Shown here: positions 57,383 to 64,000 of the stretch, piece after piece
How the letters are laid out: each line of letters opens with the position of its first letter
How positions within the stretch are numbered: the stretch's first letter is position 1
Assembly: GCF_001425785.1 (NCBI RefSeq)
Contig: NZ_LMDI01000056.1
Coordinates: forward strand, 87,811 to 151,810
Source of the DNA: Rhizobacter sp. Root1221
Lineage (GTDB): Bacteria > Pseudomonadota > Gammaproteobacteria > Burkholderiales > Burkholderiaceae_C
DNA length: 64,000 bases
Direction of reading: 5' to 3'
Made by a program: the position numbers and the translations under genes
Notes under the pieces: generated by a model
Told to the model about the DNA's origin: nothing
The model's input: the letters and a program-made list of their open reading frames with translations, nothing else
Databases searched by the model: none

Positions 57383-58476
57383 GGCAAGTCGGGTTGGGCC
57401 GGCGGCGGCGGGGCAGTCGACCGGTCGTCCACCTCGGCCCGCAACCGGGGCAGGAACAGAGGGTGCTCGCGCTGCACGAAATCGATCAGCGCCTCACGCA
57501 CGTGGCACCGCAGGTCCCAGGCCTTCGACGCGCTGGCGGCGCTCACGAGGCAACGCAGCTGCATCGCCCTGTCGCCCGCCTCCACCACCTGCAGCAGGGC
57601 CAGCCGGCCGTCCCAATGTTCGGAGCCGGTACAGGCCGCCTGCAGCGCCTCGCGCAGCGGGGCAAGCGGCATGCGGTAGTCCACCCACAGGAACACCGTG
57701 CCGATCAGCTCGGACGTGTTGCGCGTCCAGTTCTGGAACGGGTGTTCGACCCACCACTGCAGCGGCACGACCAGCCGGCGCTGGTCCCAGATGCGCACCA
57801 CGACGTACGACCCGGTGATCTCCTCGATCACGCCCCACTCGCCTTCGACGATCACCACGTCGTCGAGGCGGATGGGCTGGGTGAGCCCGATCTGCAGCCC
57901 CGCGATCAGGTTGCCGAGCACCGGCCGGGCCGCAAAACCGGCCACGATGCCCACGAGGCCGGCGGATGCGAGCAGGCTGGCACCGATCTGGCGCACGGCC
58001 GGGAAGGTCATCAGCATCAGCGCGGTACCCACGAGCACGATGGCCCCGGACACGGTCTTGGCGATCACGAGGGTCTGGGTGTGCACGCGGCGGGCGGTGA
58101 GGTTGTCGGCCACCGTCACCGGGTGCGCGGCCACCACCGCCCGGGCGAACCCGTTGACGCAGCGCACCGCGAGCCAGGTGAGCACGGCGATCAGCAGCAG
58201 GCCCGTCCAGCGTTGCACCGGGGCGAGGCCCGGGAGGTCGTCGGGTGCGCCCTGCCACACGAGGTTCAGCGCCAGCAGGCGCAGCGCCCAGCCCACCGGC
58301 ACCCGCGCGGCCTGGGTGACCGTGATGGCCACCGCCGAGTGGTGCGCGGTGCGGGCGATGATGCGTTCGCCGATGCGGTAGACGGTCTCGGCGACCACCA
58401 GGCCCACCAACGCCGCACCGAGCGTGGTGAACCAGGCCGACAGCACGTCGGGCATGCCGAAGGCGAACGCCCTCAT
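57370..58476 (-). CDS. MscS-type mechanosensitive channel
   Basis: 368 residues. Several N-terminal membrane helices (VLSAWFTTLGAALVGLVVAE, TGLLLIAVLTWLAVRCVNGF, IVLVGTALMLMTFPAVRQIG), then the pore helix and beta domain of MscS (GLVGIVAGFAARPVLGNLIA, GLQIGLTQPIRLDDVVIVEG, WGVIEEITGSYVVVRIWDQR). Opens under membrane tension to release solutes. Start at ATG 58476 (MRAFAFG) or 58455. Slightly overlaps the gene at 56198 on the other strand. Confidence 0.9.
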   Translation of the reverse strand: MRAFAFGMPDVLSAWFTTLGAALVGLVVAETVYRIGERIIARTAHHSAVAITVTQAARVPVGWALRLLALNLVWQGAPDDLPGLAPVQRWTGLLLIAVLTWLAVRCVNGFARAVVAAHPVTVADNLTARRVHTQTLVIAKTVSGAIVLVGTALMLMTFPAVRQIGASLLASAGLVGIVAGFAARPVLGNLIAGLQIGLTQPIRLDDVVIVEGEWGVIEEITGSYVVVRIWDQRRLVVPLQWWVEHPFQNWTRNTSELIGTVFLWVDYRMPLAPLREALQAACTGSEHWDGRLALLQVVEAGDRAMQLRCLVSAASASKAWDLRCHVREALIDFVQREHPLFLPRLRAEVDDRSTAPPPPAQPDLPQPR

Positions 58477-58605
58477 CGGACGGCATGGGCCGCGGGCGCG
58501 GCGAAGAAACGGCGACGGGTCGAGTGCACCCCCGAGCATCACCCGAATGCCGGCCAAAATCTGTAGGACGGCAGCGCAAACGTGGGGCGTCAGAGACTCA
58601 GCCGC

Positions 58606-59367
58606 TCAGCCCTTCGGGAGGGCTTTGCGCAAGGCCTCGCAGCGGTCCGGACCCGGGCTGACTTCGGCTGCGCGGCGCTCATCGCCTTGCAGCCCGTCGC
58701 CTTCGCCGCCGAACAGCACCACCCGGATGGCACGAGCCGGCAACACGTCGCCGGCCACCAGGTGCCACGGCACGCCCCGGTCGCGCGACGCGTGCTGCGC
58801 GCCGGTCAGCAGCAGCACCTGGCCGGGCCGTGCCGGATCGGCGAGGCGCTCGCCCACCACCGCGGCCATGCTGCGGTCGCGGGCCACCTGGATGCGGCGC
58901 ATGCCCGGCGCCATGCCCTCGGGCAGCAGGCCGCAATGGCCGTCGCGGATGGCGGCGGTGAGGCGGTCGGCGAGGTCCGGTGGCACGGCAGTGTCGAGCG
59001 AGGTGTCGTCCATCGCGGCCCGCATGGCCGGCCGCGGCAGGTTGCCACCCCACACCGGCACGCCGGCGCGCACCGCGGCCATCACGACGGGACCGTATTG
59101 CACCCAGGGCCACCCGCTGTCGGTCCAGGCGAGCGCCTTCCGGGCCGCGTCGTCGCCGGCGTCTGGAGGCAACCCGGCGGTGGACGTGCCACGGTCGGCC
59201 ATCTCCAGCACGACGGCCCGCAGCGCACCGCGCGCCGCGAGGTGGGCCACCACCCCTGCCACCTGGCGCTGCTGGTCGACCTGGTCGTGGCGTTCGCCAA
59301 AGACGGTGAGCTGTGGCGATGCGCAACCCGCCATCAGCACGGCGGTGAGGAAGAGGCTAAAGCGCAC
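58606..59367 (-). CDS. ChaN-family heme-binding lipoprotein
   Basis: 253 residues from a GTG at 59367 that overlaps the SenA/EgtB-like stop by 11 bases. Lipoprotein signal RFSLFLTAVLMAGCASPQLT (lipobox MAGC), then the ChaN fold: LTVFGERHDQVDQQRQVAGV, RAVVLEMADRG, LPEGMAPGMRRIQVARDRSM and QVLLLTGAQHASRDRGVPWH. ChaN-like proteins bind heme at the outer membrane. Overlap with an iron-dependent sulfur/selenium enzyme gene is intriguing but unexplained. Confidence 0.82.
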   Translation of the reverse strand: MRFSLFLTAVLMAGCASPQLTVFGERHDQVDQQRQVAGVVAHLAARGALRAVVLEMADRGTSTAGLPPDAGDDAARKALAWTDSGWPWVQYGPVVMAAVRAGVPVWGGNLPRPAMRAAMDDTSLDTAVPPDLADRLTAAIRDGHCGLLPEGMAPGMRRIQVARDRSMAAVVGERLADPARPGQVLLLTGAQHASRDRGVPWHLVAGDVLPARAIRVVLFGGEGDGLQGDERRAAEVSPGPDRCEALRKALPKG

Positions 59368-60631
59368 AGCTGCGGAACCCGGTGAACGTGTCGTCGCGCT
59401 CGGGGCGCAGGAAATGGCGGTACTTGGGGTGGCGCATGCGTTCGCTGGTGATGAAGGACGCGCCGCGCAGCACCCGGTGGGTGGCGAAGGCCGGTGGCGA
59501 ATACGTGGTGTCGGGGCCCGGCTGGAACCCCTCGTAGGGCCGGAAGGTGCCGGCCGTCCATTCCCACACCTGGCCCCAGCGGAAACCGCGCGACGCGCCC
59601 TGGTGCGCGGCCAGCTCCCATTCGAGTTCGGTGGGCAGGCGCCGGCCGGCCCAGCGGCACCAGGCATCGGCTTCGTACCAGGCGATGTGCATGGCCGGCT
59701 GGCCCATCGGCACCCGCACGGTCTGGCCGAAACGCTGCACGAGCACGCCGTGGCGCAGCTGGTCCACGTGGCGCGGCGTGCGGCGCCCTTCGCGCTGCAC
59801 CCAGCGCCAGCCGTCGGTCTGCCACCAGCGCGGGTCGTCATAGCCACCGTCCTCGACGAACTCGGCGTACTGGTCCCAGGTGACGACCTGCGCGTCGATC
59901 TCGAACTCGAGCACCGGTTCGAATTGCACGGGCCGTTCGTTGTCGAACGAAAACCCGCCCGGGTTGCTGCCGAGCGGCCACAGTGCCGCCGGGAACACCA
60001 GCGGGTCGCGGGGTGGCACGGCCACCACGGCAGGAAGCCAGGGCATGGGCAGCCCGAGCGTCTGCGACAGCGCGGCGAAGGCCTCGGCCTGGCGGTCCTC
60101 GTGGAACAACGCCAGGCGGAAGAAATAGAGCGAATCGTCGTCGGCCCCGGCGTGGTCGAGGAGATCGAGCGTGGTTTCAAGGGTGTCGACGAGGTACTGC
60201 CGGGTGGCGTCGAGGTCGAGCGGCTGCAACTGCCAGCGCACGTCGAACGGGGAGCGGGCCGGGTCGTAGCAGGCGTCGGTGGACGGGTCGATGGACGCGA
60301 GGCGCGTGGCACGCGGGTCGGCGCGCTCGCCCTGCTGGCGCTGCAGGTTGCGCGCGATCCAGTATTCCTGGAACCAGCCCAGGTGGCCCAGCGCCCAGAG
60401 CGGCGGATCGCAAGGCTGCAGCTCCGCGAGCGGCCCGAGGCCCCACCGCGAGTTGGCGAGCGCCTGTTCGTTCGCGCTCGTCCAGCGCAGCGTGCGGTTG
60501 CGCGCATCGATCAGCGCAAGCGACAGCAGGTCGCGGCCGGCGCGACGCATGTGTTCGGCGGGAATGGGCGGGGCTTCGATGTCGAGCAAGGAGGGTCTCC
60601 GCACCGCATGGGGCGGTGCCGATGTGCCCAT
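59357..60631 (-). CDS. EgtB-type sulfoxide synthase family, probably SenA (selenoneine synthase)
   Basis: 424 residues. N-terminal DinB-like domain with WALGHLGWFQEYWIARNLQR and the helical FFRLALFHEDRQAEAFAALS, followed by a formylglycine-generating-enzyme-type C-terminal domain (FEIDAQVVTWDQYAEFVEDG, MHIAWYEADAWCRWAGRRLP, TELEWELAAHQ, GQVWEWTAGTFRPYEGF, HRVLRGASFITSERMRHPKY). These are non-heme iron enzymes that form a C-S or C-Se bond to hercynine. In Burkholderiales the form with this layout is often SenA, but no senB or selD neighbour is seen, so EgtB remains possible. Start ATG 60631 is tentative. Confidence 0.75.
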   Translation of the reverse strand: MGTSAPPHAVRRPSLLDIEAPPIPAEHMRRAGRDLLSLALIDARNRTLRWTSANEQALANSRWGLGPLAELQPCDPPLWALGHLGWFQEYWIARNLQRQQGERADPRATRLASIDPSTDACYDPARSPFDVRWQLQPLDLDATRQYLVDTLETTLDLLDHAGADDDSLYFFRLALFHEDRQAEAFAALSQTLGLPMPWLPAVVAVPPRDPLVFPAALWPLGSNPGGFSFDNERPVQFEPVLEFEIDAQVVTWDQYAEFVEDGGYDDPRWWQTDGWRWVQREGRRTPRHVDQLRHGVLVQRFGQTVRVPMGQPAMHIAWYEADAWCRWAGRRLPTELEWELAAHQGASRGFRWGQVWEWTAGTFRPYEGFQPGPDTTYSPPAFATHRVLRGASFITSERMRHPKYRHFLRPERDDTFTGFRSCAL

Positions 60632-60740
60632 TGTGGCAGTGCCCGGCCTCGGCCGCCGTGCCCTGATCAGGGGGCCGGGGTAGCGGCGGTGCCGCGCGGC
60701 GACCGGGTGGTGAGCGCCAGCCCGGCGGTGTCGAGCCCGC

Positions 60741-62009
60741 TCACGGGATGGCGGGTACGGCGGAGGCCGACGCTTCGGCGCGGACGAGCGCGCGCCGTTG
60801 GGCCTCTGCAGCAGCCGCCCAATACGCCAGCGGCTTGCCGGCGGCCGCGATGGCGCGCCGCGCCCAGGCCACTTCGCCGAGGAGGCCGGCGTCTTCGAAG
60901 TGGCTGATGCGGCGGCGGACGTCGGCACACGACAGCGACGCTTCGCGCAACGTCTCGGCAGAGATGAAGGACAGCGCAGCGGCTTCGTCGCGCAGGGGTT
61001 GCAGGCGCTCGGCAGGCCAACCGACCGCCTCGCCGATCTGGATGGCCGTGGACAGGTCGGCCGGCTTGCGGCCGTGCTGCCAGAGCACCTGGGCCATCGA
61101 TTCACACAGCTGCAGCCGGTTGGCATCGCGCGCCGTGGGCGAGGTGCACTCCTTCGCGGCGTCTGCGAGACCGATGGCATCGAACCGCGCCACTTCGCCC
61201 ACGACCGCTTCGGTCTCGAGCGCACCCGTGCCAGGAGGCACATGGGCGACGGCAATGCCCGGCAACCGGCCGGCACGGCCATCGACGGCGCGAGCGATGG
61301 ACATGCGGAACTGGGCGTCGGTCATCGCCGCCCGGTCACGCCGCGTCGACGCCTGCTGGTAGACGCTGGCCCACGCCACCGCATTGTCCGGATCGAGCCG
61401 TGCCCACTGCTCGGCCGACAGCATGCGGCAGGCCGACGTGGTGTCCTGGGCGCCCTCGGTGGAACACACCCGCCACGCCAATCCGTACACCTCGGGCGAG
61501 CGCGACGTGAGGGCCAGGCGGGCCAGCGCGTCGCGTGGTGCGGTATTGGCCGCCACTTCGCCGCCATGGCTGCTTTCCATGGCCAGCGCGAGGCCGCGGG
61601 TGAGCGGGTCGGCACTCGCCTTCAGGGCCGTGACGGTGCCCTGCCGCGCCACACCTGACGCTGCATCGAAGGCTTCGCGCCGCGCAGGCCGGTTCCATTC
61701 GGCCTGGGACATCAGGCCCACGGCACACACCTCGATCAGCCCCGGCGGCAGCGTGGTGGCCGGCGAGGCCGGCAACACGACAGGCACCATCACCCTGCCC
61801 GGGGCCGAGGCGGCCGATGCCGCCCCGCCGGGCTGGCGCGCAGACCGCGACACGGCGGCAACATCGCCCGGCGGCGGATCGCCCCGGCCGGCAGCCAGCC
61901 ACCCGAGGCCGGCCAGCAGCGCCAGCACCAGCGCGCCGCCGGTGAGGGCCGCCCCGCGGCCCCGGGCGGCGTCGTCGGGTTCGCGAACGTACAGCTTGGG
62001 CTTGCTCAC
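60741..62009 (-). CDS. Membrane-anchored protein of unknown function next to algR
   Basis: 422 residues from a GTG overlapping the algR stop (GTGA). One transmembrane helix near residue 30 (GGALVLALLAGLGWLAAG) after a charged cytoplasmic N-terminus (SKPKLYVREPDDAARGRG), then a large helical domain rich in Ala and Arg (AVAWASVYQQASTRRDRAAM, LSFISAETLREASLSCADVR) with Cys pairs (VCAVGL, VCSTEGAQ, SCADVR). The composition suggests a periplasmic, TPR-like structure. Family unknown. Its coupling to algR suggests a role in the same signalling unit. Confidence 0.7.
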   Translation of the reverse strand: MSKPKLYVREPDDAARGRGAALTGGALVLALLAGLGWLAAGRGDPPPGDVAAVSRSARQPGGAASAASAPGRVMVPVVLPASPATTLPPGLIEVCAVGLMSQAEWNRPARREAFDAASGVARQGTVTALKASADPLTRGLALAMESSHGGEVAANTAPRDALARLALTSRSPEVYGLAWRVCSTEGAQDTTSACRMLSAEQWARLDPDNAVAWASVYQQASTRRDRAAMTDAQFRMSIARAVDGRAGRLPGIAVAHVPPGTGALETEAVVGEVARFDAIGLADAAKECTSPTARDANRLQLCESMAQVLWQHGRKPADLSTAIQIGEAVGWPAERLQPLRDEAAALSFISAETLREASLSCADVRRRISHFEDAGLLGEVAWARRAIAAAGKPLAYWAAAAEAQRRALVRAEASASAVPAIP

Positions 62010-62782
62010 AGGCCGCCCTCCGCGATGGCATCCTTCACGGCAGACACCTGCCGGCGCGACACCGTGAGCCATTCGCCCACCGGGCCCACCCGCACGGCCC
62101 ACCCTTCGGCCACGTCGTCGGTGCCCTCGCCGGGCACGAGCCGGCGTTCCAGGGCCTGCATGGCACGGCGGGCGACCAGCGCGTTGCGGTGCACCCGCAG
62201 GAAACGCGGGCCCAGCCGTTGCTCCAGGTCGGTCAGGGAGTCGTCGAGCACGTGGGTGTGGGTGGCGGTGCGCAACGTCACGTACTTCAGCTCCGCCTTC
62301 AGGTACAGCACGTCGGAGACCGGCACGCGCACGCGCCGGCCCAGGTCGTTGACGATCAGCATGAGTTCGCTGTCGCCCGGGGCCGCGGCGGCCTGCGCGG
62401 CCGGGCGGCCGCGTTGGGCCACCCGCTGCAGGGCCGCCTGCAGCCGGTCGCGGCGGACGGGTTTGGTGAGGTAGTCGACCGCGTCGAGCTCGAACGCCTG
62501 CAGCGCGTGTTCCGCATGGGCGGTGACGAACACGATGGCCGGGGCATCGGCCTGGCTGCGCAGGTACCGCGCGAGGCCCATGCCGTCGAGCCCGGGCATG
62601 TGGATGTCGAGGAGCACCAGGTCGCAGCGGTCGGCGGCCAGCCAGGCCACGGCCTCCTGGGCGTTGGCCGCCTCGCCGACCACCTGGGCCGCGGGCGACG
62701 AACACTCGGCCACGAGCGAACGCAGCCGCAGCCGCGCCAACGTTTCATCATCCACCACCAGCACACGCAATCCCATCGTCAC
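62006..62782 (-). CDS. algR: LytTR-type response regulator (AlgR-like)
   Basis: 258 residues. CheY-like receiver at the N-terminus (LRVLVVDDETLARLRLRSLV; LVLLDIHMPGLDGMGLARYL; DAVDYLTKPVRRDRLQAALQ) and a LytTR DNA-binding domain at the C-terminus (DVLYLKAELKYVTLRTATHT, RFLRVHRNALVARRAMQAL). Same-strand gene after the AlgZ-like kinase with a four-base overlap, so it is its cognate regulator. Confidence 0.95.
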   Translation of the reverse strand: MTMGLRVLVVDDETLARLRLRSLVAECSSPAAQVVGEAANAQEAVAWLAADRCDLVLLDIHMPGLDGMGLARYLRSQADAPAIVFVTAHAEHALQAFELDAVDYLTKPVRRDRLQAALQRVAQRGRPAAQAAAAPGDSELMLIVNDLGRRVRVPVSDVLYLKAELKYVTLRTATHTHVLDDSLTDLEQRLGPRFLRVHRNALVARRAMQALERRLVPGEGTDDVAEGWAVRVGPVGEWLTVSRRQVSAVKDAIAEGGL

Positions 62783-63927
62783 AACGGCACCACCACCTGA
62801 ACACGAAAGAACTGATTGTCGGAACGAACCTCGAACTGCGCCGTCACATCGTGCATCAGCCGGAGGCGCTCGCGGACGTTGCGCAGCGCGATGCCGTTGC
62901 CCGGCTGCGAGGGACGGCCCGGCATGGTGTTGACGATGACAATCACCGCGTGCGCCCGCTTCACCCGGGTGCGAATGCGGATTTGCCCCCCTTCCGGCGA
63001 CGGTTCCACCCCGTGCCGCACCGCGTTTTCCACCAGCGGCTGCAACAGCAACGGGGGCACGCGGGCCTGTCCGGCGTCTTCGTCCAGCTCCCAGGTCACT
63101 TTCAATCTGTCACCAAATCGCACCTGTTCGATGGCCAGGTAGCGTTGCGCCAAGGCCACTTCGTCGGACAGCGTGACCGCCTGGCCGCTGTCGTTGAGGG
63201 CCACGCGGAACAGTTCGGCCAGGTCTTCGAGCAGGGTTTCGGTGCGGGCGGGATCGAGCCGGGCCAGCGCGATGGCCGTGTTGAGCGTGTTGAACAGGAA
63301 GTGCGGCCGGATGCGCGACTGCAGTTCGGCCAGGCGTGCCGTGGTGTCGGCCGGGAGCCGGGCACGGGCGCGCAACGTGAGCCAATAGAACATGGCCGCG
63401 GCGAGCACCGCGCCGGCCGCGGTGGGCGCCCACCAGCGCAACTCACTGGCCTTGCCCAGCCCGAGGCCCAGGCCGCCCGCGTTCAGCAGCATGCAGGCCC
63501 CGGCCCCTCCCAGCGCACCGAGCCCCATGGCCGCCGCCCACTGGGCCCACCCGGGCAGCATGGCCAGTGGGCGCTTCAGCAGGCACGCGATGACGAGCCA
63601 ACCCAGCACGGCCGGCAGCGTGCCGCTGGCGGCCAGCGCCAGCAGCGTCAGCCAGCCGGCCAGGTCGCCGGTGCCGAACAGCAGGCCGACCCCGACCACG
63701 GCATGCACGAACAGGACGGCCCGGAGCACGACGCCGACGTGGCACACGTCGAACGCCGAGCGGGCACCCGGGTCGGGGGCGAGTGCCGACGCGCCGGGAC
63801 CGAAACCGGTGGGGCCGAACAGGCTGCTGGTGAGGCGGAGGTCCCCCGGGCGGGTGCTGTCGCCCCAGGCCGCATCGGCCTGGCGGCGGGCGGCGCGATC
63901 GGGTGGCGGAGGGGCGGGCGTAGGCAT
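62779..63927 (-). CDS. algZ: AlgZ/LytS-family sensor histidine kinase
   Basis: 382 residues. N-terminal membrane domain (VLRAVLFVHAVVGVGLLFGT, LAGWLTLLALAASGTLPAVL, WAAAMGLGALGGAGACMLLN and one more helix), then a histidine kinase of the LytS/AlgZ type: phospho-acceptor motif QSRIRPHFLFNTLNTAIALA and ATPase region VPPLLLQPLVENAVRHGVEP. It lacks a canonical HisKA dimerisation domain, as normal for this family. The stop overlaps the algR start by four bases. Confidence 0.94.
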   Translation of the reverse strand: MPTPAPPPPDRAARRQADAAWGDSTRPGDLRLTSSLFGPTGFGPGASALAPDPGARSAFDVCHVGVVLRAVLFVHAVVGVGLLFGTGDLAGWLTLLALAASGTLPAVLGWLVIACLLKRPLAMLPGWAQWAAAMGLGALGGAGACMLLNAGGLGLGLGKASELRWWAPTAAGAVLAAAMFYWLTLRARARLPADTTARLAELQSRIRPHFLFNTLNTAIALARLDPARTETLLEDLAELFRVALNDSGQAVTLSDEVALAQRYLAIEQVRFGDRLKVTWELDEDAGQARVPPLLLQPLVENAVRHGVEPSPEGGQIRIRTRVKRAHAVIVIVNTMPGRPSQPGNGIALRNVRERLRLMHDVTAQFEVRSDNQFFRVQVVVPL

Positions 63928-64000
63928 GGGATCCGGCGGAAGGCAGGCGGCGGTGGAGGAATAGAATCCGGGCTCCGGCCCGGCCGTGTCGCATTGTCGC

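Noticed and set aside
1-64000. CRISPR array, tRNA, rRNA or insertion sequence
   Set aside because: No regularly spaced repeats, no tRNA-like clover leaf and no transposase were recognised; the only tandem array is the short GGGGTGAC run.

Overview
The window is high-GC DNA (about two thirds G+C by eye) with the gene content of a Burkholderiales-type betaproteobacterium. The pointers are a Bug-family solute receptor, polyhydroxybutyrate metabolism, membrane PQQ glucose dehydrogenase, an AlgZ/AlgR pair, a PEP-CTERM protein, abundant chemoreceptors and GTG/TTG starts. No rRNA, tRNA or CRISPR array was recognised, so genus and species are not resolved.

Layout. 1-412: non-coding DNA with a long palindrome, REP-like hairpins and a GGGGTGAC tandem repeat. 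413-6128: a B12-type radical SAM protein and a LysR regulator facing an AtuA-type two-gene unit with a Bug receptor. 6167-6887: a lower-GC toxin-antitoxin module. 7066-14725: PQQ glucose dehydrogenase, a FrnE-like thiol oxidoreductase, a DJ-1/PfpI protein, and a pqiA-pqiA-pqiB-pqiC lipid-transport operon. 14772-21769: a complete retron operon. 22061-24576: phasin-like protein, PHB depolymerase and a TIM-barrel isomerase. 24863-29015: CheW, a chemoreceptor and small signalling genes. 29169-33741: a YdeP/FdhF-type molybdoenzyme with fdhD and a divergent ModE-like regulator. 33865-39870: an unrecognised protein, a DUF2145 pair, an AI-2E-family membrane protein with an extra C-terminal domain, a lipoprotein and a TetR regulator. 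40070-48482: a second chemoreceptor, an orphan 2-oxoglutarate dehydrogenase E1 homologue, a TylF-type methyltransferase, an LRR-kinase, a PEP-CTERM protein and an alpha/beta-hydrolase-like protein. 48311-57382: a large winged-helix/ATPase regulator, a P450-DyP peroxidase pair with a divergent LuxR-type regulator, and two unassigned genes. 57370-63927: MscS channel, ChaN lipoprotein, SenA/EgtB-like enzyme, and AlgZ/AlgR with a membrane-anchored partner.

The most notable system is the retron at 14772-21769, all on the minus strand: an ARM/HEAT-repeat protein (1044 aa), a SWIM zinc-finger protein (565 aa), a structured non-coding RNA and a reverse transcriptase (623 aa). The ncRNA has the full retron architecture: an 18-bp perfect a1/a2 repeat, an msr hairpin and a long msd stem. 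The RT carries the retron hallmarks NAxxH, YADD and VTG. The accessory pair matches what I recall for type XIII (myxobacterial Mx162-like) retrons. The odd part is that the RT continues for roughly 150 residues past its core into a Gln/Ala/Thr-rich linker and hydrophobic C-terminal helices, which would tether the RT-msDNA complex to the membrane. I do not know of a described retron RT built this way.
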